The notes below the pieces were generated by a model. It was not told the origin of the DNA. It was given only the letters and a program-made list of their open reading frames with translations, and ran no database searches. DNA of 14,943 bases from Nitrospinota bacterium (GTDB lineage Bacteria; Nitrospinota; Nitrospinia; UBA9942). Position 1 is the first letter of the stretch. The number at the start of each line of letters is the position of its first letter. The stretch lies in the NCBI GenBank assembly GCA_016234205.1, contig JACRGN010000023.1, forward strand, positions 1 to 14,943, written 5' to 3'. The position numbers and the translations under genes were made by a program. Of the stretch, positions 6,270 through 13,192 are shown one piece after another.

Positions 6270-7159
6270 CAGACAATCACCTCCCCTGGATATATTTTAT
6301 CTAAGCCGGTCAGAGCTTCGGTAAGAAACAGAGACCACTCTTCTCTTTTAAGCATCTCACCCGCCTGTTTTGCCGAACTATAATCTTTAAAAATGCCAAA
6401 GACAGTGGAGCCGCTTCCCGACATTAAAGAGCCGTAGGCACCCGCTGACAGCAGGAGTTCCTTCATCCTGCCGATAACATCATACTTTTCCATAACCACA
6501 GATTCAAGGTCATTGGATAGGATATCCCTTATATCCCCTATCGCTCCTTTTTTAGATATAAATTTTTTTATGTTAATATTTTTTCTCTCTTTTGTCAACT
6601 CCAATTTAAGGTTCTTATATACCCACTCGGTTGATATAGAGAACCCTAGATTAAGAAGTATAACATAAAATTTATCGGCAACAGGAAGGATTTGCAGTTC
6701 ATCCCCCCTTCCTGTCCCCAACGCACGGACACCTGAAAGAAAAAATGGGACATCAGCCCCGAGCAGTCTTGCTATTGACAACAACTCCTCCTTTGGAAGC
6801 TTCAGTTCCCATATATGGTTTAAACCGAGCAGTGTTACTGCCGCATTACTGCTTCCGCCGCCGAGTCCTGCCGAGACGGGTATATTCTTATCTATCTCTA
6901 TCTTCACACCTTTTTTAACCCCTGTCCTCTCTCTTAAAAGATAGGCTGCCCTGTATGCGAGATTTTTTTCATTTAATGGGATATTTTTGTTATTGCTGTA
7001 TAATGTTATTCCACTTTCAGATTCAATCAATGTAATATCATCATAAAGGCTGACCATCTGAAAAATCGTTTCAATATTATGGTATCCGTCACTCCTCTTT
7101 CCAACTACTTTTAATCCAAGATTTATCTTTGCAGGGGATTTAATTTTAATAGTTTTCAC
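6269..7159 (-). CDS. ispE: 4-diphosphocytidyl-2-C-methyl-D-erythritol kinase
   Basis: IspE phosphorylates CDP-methylerythritol in the non-mevalonate isoprenoid pathway. The GHMP-kinase fold is clear: SPAKINLGL with Lys11, the ATP loop PVSAGLGGGSSNAA (about 94-107), GADVPFF with catalytic Asp136, and SGSGSTVFGIF near the C-terminus. I place the start at GTG 7159, eight bases after AAGGA, giving 296 aa. The frame stays open to a TTG at 7207, but those 16 extra residues are translated dispersed repeat and do not belong to the family. It lies downstream of the LolB-like gene, and spoVG overlaps its stop. Confidence 0.95.
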   Translation of the reverse strand: MKTIKIKSPAKINLGLKVVGKRSDGYHNIETIFQMVSLYDDITLIESESGITLYSNNKNIPLNEKNLAYRAAYLLRERTGVKKGVKIEIDKNIPVSAGLGGGSSNAAVTLLGLNHIWELKLPKEELLSIARLLGADVPFFLSGVRALGTGRGDELQILPVADKFYVILLNLGFSISTEWVYKNLKLELTKERKNINIKKFISKKGAIGDIRDILSNDLESVVMEKYDVIGRMKELLLSAGAYGSLMSGSGSTVFGIFKDYSSAKQAGEMLKREEWSLFLTEALTGLDKIYPGEVIV

Positions 7160-7175
7160 TTCTAAATTCCTTTTC

Positions 7176-7246
7176 AGCCACAGACTTTCACTGACTAAAT
7201 TTCTCAACCTCTTTTATTCAAGTCTGTGCAAGTCAGTGGCTAAATT
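7176..7246. repeat. Inverted repeat in the lolB-like/ispE spacer (GCCAC-arm copy 3)
   Basis: Arms 7176-7196 (AGCCACAGACTTTCACTGACT) and 7221-7241 (AGTCTGTGCAAGTCAGTGGCT) are reverse complements over 21 bases with three mismatches and a loop of about 24 bases. It is the compact form of the family, without an inserted palindrome. It fills nearly the whole spacer and ends a few bases upstream of the ispE ribosome-binding site, so a folded mRNA could influence ispE translation. Confidence 0.85.
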
Positions 7247-7247
7247 C

Positions 7248-8093
7248 CTAATTTAAATTTATAGCCTCTGCATCTTCAGGGATTGTAAGATTGAATACAG
7301 ATTCTTCCATTTCTGTATTTATTTCTATGTCTGTATATTCAACAGTCATTAACAGCCCCCTTGGAGGGAGTAATATCTGCCTCTTGAAGGGGAAGAGATA
7401 TTCCCCTAATTTTCTGTAATCGGAAAAGATTATAAATTTTACGACTTTTCCAGTATCATCATATCTCTTTATGGCAGTTGTGGATAGATTGTTCGGTTCA
7501 AACCGTATCTCATCATAAGATTTACTGCCGCTTAACTGTGTCTTTAAAATGTATGAACTATTCTCTTTTGTAAGGCGCATATCTTCTGTTCTGTTATTTT
7601 CAATAGATTGTCTTCCTGTAAGGAGATTGGCAATCTCAAGGGGAGACAGGTATATGCCTGTTATTTTATGTAAGACCTCAGGCGAGGCATCCCCTCTATA
7701 AAATTTATTTTCATTTATATTGTAGATTGTAACTGCATTACTGTCAGATACCATTATTAATAAAGGCTGGCCTGTTATATTTAGGGATTCCAGCCTGATA
7801 TGAGAATCCCCGTTTATCACTATTGCCACCTTTACCCTCTGTGTTGAATTGTTGGATATGATATTTATGCTTGCAATACCTCTGATATTTTTTATTTTAT
7901 TGTTTCTCTCACTGATTAGATCAATTATTGAACTAACAGAAACGGCGGGGGATTCGGGATGAATTATTGTTTTTTCAATCTTTTTATAGGAACAGCCCGA
8001 TGAGTGCAGACAATATGTAATAAACAGTAAGAGGTAAACTATAGACGAAATAGAGTTATTTCCCCTTCTCGTCTGCTTAATGCCTGTAGTCAT
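7248..8093 (-). CDS. LolB-like outer-membrane lipoprotein (DUF4292-type)
   Basis: The 281-aa product begins with a basic stretch (KQTRR), a hydrophobic segment (IVYLLLFITYCL) and a lipobox-like SSGC, placing the lipidated Cys at 34. The mature part reads IRGIASINII, then IRLESLNITGQPLLIM, YNINENKFYRGDASPEVL and GIYLSPLEIANLLTGR. This order matches the LolB/DUF4292 half-barrel, which receives lipoproteins from LolA and inserts them into the outer membrane. The gene order lolB-ispE-prs is the same as in E. coli and supports the role, although sequence similarity to E. coli LolB is low. The start overlaps the preceding TPR gene by four bases (ATGA). I leave the symbol blank because the function is inferred. 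Confidence 0.75.
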   Translation of the reverse strand: MTTGIKQTRRGNNSISSIVYLLLFITYCLHSSGCSYKKIEKTIIHPESPAVSVSSIIDLISERNNKIKNIRGIASINIISNNSTQRVKVAIVINGDSHIRLESLNITGQPLLIMVSDSNAVTIYNINENKFYRGDASPEVLHKITGIYLSPLEIANLLTGRQSIENNRTEDMRLTKENSSYILKTQLSGSKSYDEIRFEPNNLSTTAIKRYDDTGKVVKFIIFSDYRKLGEYLFPFKRQILLPPRGLLMTVEYTDIEINTEMEESVFNLTIPEDAEAINLN

Positions 8094-9931
8094 TTCTGAG
8101 ACTTATTCCTTAAAAGTTTGTTTACCTTTTTTAATTTCTCCTCTATTGCACTGCTCTTCTCTTGCTTAAGGGATTTTTCCCATGCATCTTTTGCTTTTTC
8201 ATAATTATTCATCTTGAAATATGCCTCTCCAAGATGGTCGTGCATGGTTGGGTCATCAGGGACAAGCAGGACAGCTTCTTCCAGTTTTTCTACTGCTTTA
8301 TCGTAGAGCTCCTTTTTGTAATAGACCCATCCGAGGCTGTCAAGAAAATATCCGTTGTCAGGCTCAAATTCTAATGCCTTCATTATGTGTTCCAATGCAT
8401 CATTAAGATTAATCCCCATCTCTGCATAGATATAGCCGAGATAATTATGAGCACTTGGATGGTCTTCATTCAACTGCAATGTCTTTTTCATCTCTTCAAT
8501 ACATTTCACATTCTCTTTTAGCCTTTCGTAAATAACACCAAGCCTGAAGTGATAGGTATCGTTTTCTGGCTCCATTTCTATTGCCTTTTTTAAATTTTCT
8601 ACGGCATCCGTGTATCTCTTTTCGTTGTATTGTGCGACTCCAAGATAAAAGTACAATTTCGGGTCATTAGGTTCCACCCTGATTGCACGGTTTATCATAT
8701 CAATAGCCTCTTCTGCCTTTTTCAATTTTTCGTATATCTGGCTGATGTGGAGCATGATATCCACGGATTTCGGTTCAAGCTTTAGGAGTTTAAGCCACTC
8801 ATCAAGGGCATCTTCATAGTTCTCCAGTTCTTCATAGATTGAGGCAATATAGAAAATAGCCTTGCCGTTTTTGGTGTCTGCCACCCTTGCCAGCTGAAAT
8901 TCCTCTAATGCCCTCATTAAATCCTTTTGCTGATAATATATCAGCCCCATCTTGATATGAACCTCTACATTATCCGGAAAACTCTCGCTCAATTTTTTAT
9001 ATTCATTTAGTGCCTTGTCGTAAGCCTCTTCTTTTATATATATCTCTCCCAGCATATTATGGGCAAGCTCGTTATTCGGGTCAATTTCAAGTATTTTTTT
9101 ATACATATCTATTGCATTGTCATGTTTCTTTTGGAGCTGATAGACCAGGCCGAGGTCCTCCATGACCTTCAGGAAGTTTGGGTGTATCTCAAGTGCCCTG
9201 GTAAAATGTTCCTCTGCCTTTGCATAATTTTTTGTCTTCGCATTTATTCTGCCGAGGTAGTAAAATCCCAAGATATAAGTTGGCTCTATATTTACTAATT
9301 TTTCTAATATTGCAATTGCAGAATCATAGTCCTTATTCTCAGCATATATTATCCCAAGATATAAATGGGCATCTTTAGCCTGAGGGTCTATCTCTATAAC
9401 CTTTTTATATTCTTCAGTTGCGGCATCAAACTTTTTCTGGCTTGAATATATGCTCCCCTTTATCATTCGGGCGGATATAAAATTAGGGTCTATTTTTAGA
9501 GACTCTTCACATGCATCCAATGCCGATTTAATATCCCCCTTCCGTAATGATATTACGGCAAGATTTTTAAGTATGGCAAGGGATTTTGGGTCATAGAGTC
9601 TTGCCTTCTGGTATTCCCTTATTGCAGGCTCTATCTCATTGTGAAGCTCATTAATTAAGCCCGTAAGGTAATGATAGTATGCCCTGTAATCCTGAGGTAT
9701 AAAGCCTTCCTTTGCAGCTGCCTGAAAGGTTTGTTCCTTCGTCTGTTTTGCAGGCTCTTTTAATTTGCCCCTGTAAGCTGCACATCCGAAGGAGAAAAAG
9801 ATAATTAAAAGTAAGGATAAAAAATAAGGGATAGAAGGAGGAATATTTAGAATAGAGGGAAAGCCTGCATCTTGATTCTTCGCACCTGCCCGATATTTCT
9901 CAGCCCTCAATCCATGGTCTTTTGATGTCAT
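8090..9931 (-). CDS. Tetratricopeptide-repeat lipoprotein (about 15 TPRs)
   Basis: The 613-aa product has a long polar N-terminus (about 35 residues), a hydrophobic segment (FLSLLLIIFFSF) and a lipobox-like SFGC with Cys50. From about residue 65 to 595 I count fifteen consecutive 34-residue TPR units, most ending in a (K/E)(I/L/M)(D/E)P turn. TPR arrays are protein-binding scaffolds, and a lipidated one probably acts at the outer or inner membrane facing the periplasm. The partner is not predictable. The ATG at 9931 overlaps the dciA-like stop by four bases, and its own stop overlaps the LolB-like start, so the three are coupled. A later start nearer the signal segment is possible, since a 35-residue leader is unusually long. 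Confidence 0.9.
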   Translation of the reverse strand: MTSKDHGLRAEKYRAGAKNQDAGFPSILNIPPSIPYFLSLLLIIFFSFGCAAYRGKLKEPAKQTKEQTFQAAAKEGFIPQDYRAYYHYLTGLINELHNEIEPAIREYQKARLYDPKSLAILKNLAVISLRKGDIKSALDACEESLKIDPNFISARMIKGSIYSSQKKFDAATEEYKKVIEIDPQAKDAHLYLGIIYAENKDYDSAIAILEKLVNIEPTYILGFYYLGRINAKTKNYAKAEEHFTRALEIHPNFLKVMEDLGLVYQLQKKHDNAIDMYKKILEIDPNNELAHNMLGEIYIKEEAYDKALNEYKKLSESFPDNVEVHIKMGLIYYQQKDLMRALEEFQLARVADTKNGKAIFYIASIYEELENYEDALDEWLKLLKLEPKSVDIMLHISQIYEKLKKAEEAIDMINRAIRVEPNDPKLYFYLGVAQYNEKRYTDAVENLKKAIEMEPENDTYHFRLGVIYERLKENVKCIEEMKKTLQLNEDHPSAHNYLGYIYAEMGINLNDALEHIMKALEFEPDNGYFLDSLGWVYYKKELYDKAVEKLEEAVLLVPDDPTMHDHLGEAYFKMNNYEKAKDAWEKSLKQEKSSAIEEKLKKVNKLLRNKSQK

Positions 9932-10377
9932 GTCCTCTTTATAGCATTGGTTTTGGATATTATTCTCTGAATAGTCTTTTTTAAATCTGCATCCTTGATA
10001 GAAGGCATGTCAATATCAGGCAGTTCAGAGTTATTAGTTGGGAACTGTTTTTCAGTAAACTCTGAACTCCGAACTCCAAACTCCGAACTCTTAACATCTC
10101 CCAGTTTGAAATATATCTTATTTATTACAGTCTCGCCAATGGTGTTGTTTAGTTTATCTGTTATCATGGATTCTAAAAATTTTAGCTGCCTTAACCAGAT
10201 ATTGTCCCTTACATTTACAAAAAGTGTCTTTCCTTTAACATCGTCAGGCTGGGCTACATTGGATATGTGAGGTCCAACTGCCTTATCCCATATATACCAT
10301 ATCTGATGTGATTTTATCTTTGAATCAAGTCCAAGTTTCCGTATTGTCTCATTAAGAATTTCGCCTGTGCTTCTCAT
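9928..10377 (-). CDS. DUF721 protein (DciA-like, replicative helicase loader family)
   Basis: Residues about 5-92 of the 149-aa product fit DUF721: EILNETIRKLGL, a central IWDKAVGPHISNVAQP, then GKTLFVNVRDNIWLRQLKFL. The family includes DciA, which loads the DnaB helicase in bacteria lacking DnaC or DnaI, and that is the likely role. The ATG at 10377 has AAGGTG upstream. An earlier TTG at 10401 would add residues encoded by a dispersed repeat. Residues about 95-119 (KSSEFGVRSSEF, then EKQFPTNNSEL) are encoded by an intergenic-type palindrome inserted in frame between the domain and a 30-residue tail. The gene heads a coupled run with the TPR and LolB-like genes. Confidence 0.82.
   Translation of the reverse strand: MRSTGEILNETIRKLGLDSKIKSHQIWYIWDKAVGPHISNVAQPDDVKGKTLFVNVRDNIWLRQLKFLESMITDKLNNTIGETVINKIYFKLGDVKSSEFGVRSSEFTEKQFPTNNSELPDIDMPSIKDADLKKTIQRIISKTNAIKRT
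10021..10093. repeat. GAGTTCGGAGTTC-type palindrome inside the dciA-like gene
   Basis: CAGTTCAGAGTTATTAGTTG (10021-10040) is an imperfect reverse complement of AGTAAACTCTGAACTCC (10054-10070), and the motif continues as GAACTCCAAACTCCGAACTC. The words GAGTTCGGAGTT are typical of dispersed spacer repeats, yet here they are translated in frame as KSSEFGVRSSEF on the minus strand and add about 25 residues without breaking the gene. Confidence 0.75.
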
Positions 10378-10394
10378 CTGAAAACACCTTCTTA

Positions 10395-10508
10395 ACCACA
10401 AATTTTGCAGATGACAGCATAGCTGTCATTCCCGCGAAAGCGGGAATCCATGTATTAAATGAATTAGATTCCTGCTTTCGCAGGAACGGCGTCTGTGCAA
10501 TCTGTGGA
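10395..10508. repeat. Nested palindrome cluster upstream of the dciA-like gene
   Basis: Outer arms CCACAAATTTTGCAGA (about 10396-10411) and TCTGTGCAATCTGTGG (10492-10507) are imperfect complements related to the GCCAC-arm family. Between them stand three hairpins: ATGACAGC/GCTGTCAT (10411-10429, 3-base loop), ATTCCCGC-GAAA-GCGGGAAT (10428-10447, a GNRA loop) and TTCCTGC-TTTC-GCAGGAA (10469-10486). The last two are also imperfect reverse complements of each other. The ATTCCCGC...GCGGGAAT unit is a widely dispersed bacterial repeat type. The cluster lies in the leader of the dciA-like gene. Confidence 0.8.
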
Positions 10509-10710
10509 CTGATTAAGCCTTTGTTCTGATTTCACAATATCAAATTACAAGCCTTTATGTCAACTCCCCGCTTAATTGAGGGCATGAGGTTAGCAAAGTG
10601 AATTGTAAATATGTGTTAGGCGAAAAGCTCCACTAAGAGGTTGGTTCAAGTGGAAGATGCCTCAAACGAATCCTCACAGTTTTTTATATATAAGAAAATT
10701 ATAAAAACTT
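10509..10710. other. Gene-free spacer, no recognised feature
   Basis: No credible gene on either strand. The only structure I see is a short hairpin, TCCACT (10629-10634) with AGTGGA (10649-10654), within a moderately GC-rich patch (about 10565-10680) of a composition unlike the AT-rich flanks. A promoter for the dciA-TPR-lolB run must lie here or just upstream of 10377, but no box pair stands out. Confidence 0.4.
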
Positions 10711-10773
10711 GACAGGATTAACAGGATTAATTTTTAAATATTTTTTATCCTGTTTTATACTGTATATCCTGTC
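10711..10773. repeat. GACAGGATTAACAGGATTAA inverted repeat
   Basis: GACAGGATTAACAGGATTAA (10711-10730) faces ATCCTGTTTTATACTGTATATCCTGTC (10747-10773, each half ending in CCTGT) as an imperfect inverted repeat with an AT-rich loop. The ACAGGATTAACAGGATTAA word is a common dispersed intergenic repeat in many genomes. It lies 33 bases past the 3' end of the last accessory gene and could act as its transcription end; there is no clean U-tract. Confidence 0.7.
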
Positions 10774-10805
10774 TAAAATCAGGTTTTTGTTCTTATAGGT
10801 TTTGG

Positions 10806-11315
10806 TTATTCTTCGGTTATCTTACCATCTTCTTCTACCTTTAATGTTACCCATTCATAATTCTCTTTCTCAATCACTTTATCTATGCTTCTTTGTAATT
10901 GTTTATCGTTTTTATTTGTTTTCTTACCGTCTATTAAAATTATATTTTTCATTGCTCCATCTTTCTTTCCATTAAAAACTATATAGTCAACCGGATGAAA
11001 AATTACCTTTGAGTCATCAGGATTTAATTTAAGAGGATTGAAGATTTTATCAATCTTCTTAACCTTTTTGTCCGCCTCTTTTCTGCCCTTTTCTCTTGCC
11101 TTCTCTCTAATCCCAGACTCTTTCTCAACAAGTCTTTCAGATGCTAAATCAATTCTGTTTTGGGCAGACTCAACTTTTTGCAGCCAATCAGGCTCAGGTT
11201 TCTTTTTAAGATAAATATTACAATCACTCAACCTGAAAATTTCTTTAGTATTTGGACAGATACCGAAAATCTGTCTTTGAAGCGAAAAGTATTTTATAAG
11301 CTGGTTGTTCTCCAT
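10806..11315 (-). CDS. Predicted Holliday-junction-resolvase-like endonuclease (PF10107/COG4741 type), copy B
   Basis: The 169-aa product has FGICPNTKEIFRLSDC (residues 17-32), a charged, probably coiled segment (about 45-90) rich in Lys/Glu/Arg, and then NPLKLNPDDSKVIFHPVDYI leading to a C-terminal nuclease-like core. HPVDYIVFNG gives Asp110 and IILIDGK gives Asp129 and Lys131, a D-x-K variant of the PD-(D/E)XK site. This layout matches the predicted endonucleases related to archaeal Holliday junction resolvase; I recognise it from the motifs, not from a search. It follows copy A with a one-base gap, so the two are probably co-translated. The pair is divergent, so it is not a recent duplication. 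Its substrate is unknown. Confidence 0.7.
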   Translation of the reverse strand: MENNQLIKYFSLQRQIFGICPNTKEIFRLSDCNIYLKKKPEPDWLQKVESAQNRIDLASERLVEKESGIREKAREKGRKEADKKVKKIDKIFNPLKLNPDDSKVIFHPVDYIVFNGKKDGAMKNIILIDGKKTNKNDKQLQRSIDKVIEKENYEWVTLKVEEDGKITEE

Positions 11316-11316
11316 T

Positions 11317-11817
11317 TTAATAAACCTTGAAATCTACTTTTTTATTTTGAATTAACGACTTGATTTCCTTTTGAGTTTTATTGAGTTTTGCGTTTCCTGT
11401 TTTGATGTCTGTAAATATGATTTTAGAAACAACCCCTTTTTTATTTAGACCCTCAAAGATTACATAATCAATCGGGTCGAACAATGACCTGCAATCATTA
11501 TGCTCAAATGGGAAGGTCTTAAATGCAGGTGCAATTCGTTCTAAAATTAAACCGATATTGACAGATTCTGCTCCCAACTGTGATTTTTGGGACATATTTT
11601 TCTCTGCTTCTCTTAATTCAAGACGTTGCCTTTTTAGTTCTTCAAGCATCTCCTTATAAATCTCCTCTGCCTCCGGTGGAAAGTCATCCAAATAAAATAA
11701 GTTTGCATCCTTCAATAAAATTTCCTCCCCGCAGCCGCAAGGACATTCGCAGTAAAATTTATTCTCCGAAAGAGTTTTGATGACCTCTTTCGCTTCTTTG
11801 TAATTGTTATTACTCAT
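11317..11817 (-). CDS. Predicted Holliday-junction-resolvase-like endonuclease (PF10107/COG4741 type), copy A
   Basis: The 166-aa product has an N-terminal Cys cluster CECPCGC (Cys23, 25, 27, 29) that may bind metal, a Glu/Lys/Arg-rich probable coiled coil (about 47-80), and a C-terminal core RIAPAFKTFPF...DPIDYVIFEG...IIFTDIKTGNAKLNKTQKEI. Asp117, Asp137 and Lys139 form a D...D-x-K site of PD-(D/E)XK type, and the KTGNAKL segment is typical of the COG4741 predicted endonucleases. The ATG at 11817 follows an AT-rich leader with no strong ribosome-binding site. The first 27 codons are duplicated, nearly unchanged, in the minigene at 13074-13175. Paired with copy B, it may act as a heteromeric nuclease (inference). 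Confidence 0.7.
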   Translation of the reverse strand: MSNNNYKEAKEVIKTLSENKFYCECPCGCGEEILLKDANLFYLDDFPPEAEEIYKEMLEELKRQRLELREAEKNMSQKSQLGAESVNIGLILERIAPAFKTFPFEHNDCRSLFDPIDYVIFEGLNKKGVVSKIIFTDIKTGNAKLNKTQKEIKSLIQNKKVDFKVY

Positions 11818-11905
11818 ATAGCTTACAGAAAAACTAATTCTTTTTCTTTTTTTTCTTAATATCTATCTTAATATCCTTTTCGTCTAATATTTCATATATA
11901 TATAT

Positions 11906-12562
11906 TCAAATTTTATTCTTACTTATAAACTCACAGCTATATTGCCATAATGTTTCACCGCCTGTCTCAGAAGCATCCCAATCGCTGATATTTGAGAAAA
12001 TTGCTTTATCCAGCCATTCAATTTCATATTTCATAAATGGCTCACCTGTAGATTTTGTTAAAACAAAAACTCCGCATACAAAGAACGCCCCGCCAATAGT
12101 ATTTCCATACCAATCATCATACACACCACGTAAGGGGTGGGGAGAAACCGACCATCCCTCCCAATTTTTATAATTTTTATCCACCCATTCAGACATTAAC
12201 CTTGGAGAGGCAAGCATTACATATTCTCCCTGAACCAATTCTCGCATGAATCGCTTTTGTTCTTGTGGCTCATCCTCATATTCATCTAAAACATAGTGAA
12301 TAGCAGCCGGAAGATATGCTGATATATTTTTTAGAATTTTATCATCGCTTAATTCAGCCATTTTCTTTGCATGCTTGATGCTATAGAATTTTTCAGCCAA
12401 TTCCCTCTGCCTCGGCTCCGTATCTGCCTCAAAACAACCACAACGTTTCTTTGCCAAAGACGGTTTTCCATCTCTAATATTTTTATAGATTTTATTCCAG
12501 TGAGCTTTGAAAGCCTTAATTATTTCTTTTTTTAATTGCTCGCTATCAGATGCCTTTGGCAT
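11906..12562 (-). CDS. Unrecognised 218-aa protein
   Basis: I do not recognise a family. The N-terminus is basic and helical (residues about 8-45) with a CGCF pair (Cys41, Cys43). The C-terminal half is rich in Trp and aromatic residues, with a Gly-rich hydrophobic strand GGAFFVCGVFVL. No transmembrane segment or signal peptide is clear. The ATG at 12562 has AGGAG at good spacing. The frame continues past its TGA stop for 23 more codons (ending at a TAG at 11834-11836) with a Lys-rich, protein-like composition. The TGA may therefore be a recent truncation, or the continuation may be chance in AT-rich DNA. It starts 27 bases after the 152-aa gene, so the two are probably in one operon. Confidence 0.7.
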   Translation of the reverse strand: MPKASDSEQLKKEIIKAFKAHWNKIYKNIRDGKPSLAKKRCGCFEADTEPRQRELAEKFYSIKHAKKMAELSDDKILKNISAYLPAAIHYVLDEYEDEPQEQKRFMRELVQGEYVMLASPRLMSEWVDKNYKNWEGWSVSPHPLRGVYDDWYGNTIGGAFFVCGVFVLTKSTGEPFMKYEIEWLDKAIFSNISDWDASETGGETLWQYSCEFISKNKI

Positions 12563-12589
12563 ACTTTTCTCCTGAAATAATTAGGGTGG

Positions 12590-13048
12590 CTATATCTCAA
12601 TAGCATCAAATTTCTTTTTTCTCTTACTTGCCTCTTTTTGTAAAGAAGCATCCTTCAGATAGCTATCCCAATCTACGCCCTTGTATTCTTTACTGTAAGG
12701 AAATTTACCTGCCTTTAAATCAGAGAAGAACTGTTTAGCATCTAAATCTACCTCATCTTCAGACATATCTTCTTTTATAATAAGGAGCTTTTTAAGAACC
12801 TCAATACTAATTTCCCTAAGTAATTCTTCCTTTCCCTCTGCCTTTTCAATATCTGCAAATGATGGTGCAAAAAACTTAAATCCTGGCTCTGGAAGACCAT
12901 TGGGTAGAGTAGGAATAAGGTGAGTAGGTATTGCTAATTTTTTACCAAATCTTTTTGCTTTCTCTGATAACTTGTCCCCCACATCACTCATAATAATAGG
13001 AACTTCCTCTGCAAAAAAACTGTCAAGAGCCAAATAAGTTACACCCAT
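12590..13048 (-). CDS. Unrecognised 152-aa protein
   Basis: No known family is recognised. The product is acidic to neutral and mostly helical, with a proline-rich segment IPTHLIPTLPNGLPEPGFKFF (about 40-60), a Glu/Lys-rich helical middle and a basic C-terminus (KEASKRKKKFDAIEI). There is no signal peptide or membrane segment. The ATG at 13048 has a strong AAAGGAGGG ribosome-binding site, so the start and the reality of the gene are well supported. It lies between the duplicated minigene and the 218-aa gene, all on the same strand with short gaps, which suggests one transcript with the nucleases. The N-terminal half (residues about 15-60) could be a domain of its own. Confidence 0.75.
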   Translation of the reverse strand: MGVTYLALDSFFAEEVPIIMSDVGDKLSEKAKRFGKKLAIPTHLIPTLPNGLPEPGFKFFAPSFADIEKAEGKEELLREISIEVLKKLLIIKEDMSEDEVDLDAKQFFSDLKAGKFPYSKEYKGVDWDSYLKDASLQKEASKRKKKFDAIEI

Positions 13049-13073
13049 AACACCCTCCTTTATTTTTCAAAAC

Positions 13074-13175
13074 TTATTCATAAATATTATCACAGCAAGG
13101 ACATTCGCAGTAAAATTTATTCTCCGAGAGAGTTTTGATGACCTCTTTCGCCTCTTTGTAATTGTTATTCCTCAT
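13074..13175 (-). pseudogene. 33-aa minigene copying the N-terminus of the copy A endonuclease
   Basis: The minus strand from ATG 13175 reads MRNNNYKEAKEVIKTL, then SENKFYCECPC, and after 27 matching codons diverges to CDNIYE and a TAA stop. The DNA (about 13093-13175) is nearly identical to 11737-11817, with only a few base differences, so it is a recent partial duplication. It keeps the CECPC cluster but none of the nuclease core. It lies between the 186-aa nuclease gene and the 152-aa gene. It may be a broken relic or, less likely, a short expressed peptide. The ATG has no strong ribosome-binding site. Confidence 0.7.
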
Positions 13176-13192
13176 AGATATATACCCAAATT

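Noticed and set aside
10428..10486. Possible CRISPR-like repeats from ATTCCCGC...GCGGGAAT
   Set aside because: There are only two units, in inverse orientation and of dispersed-repeat type, with no regular spacers.
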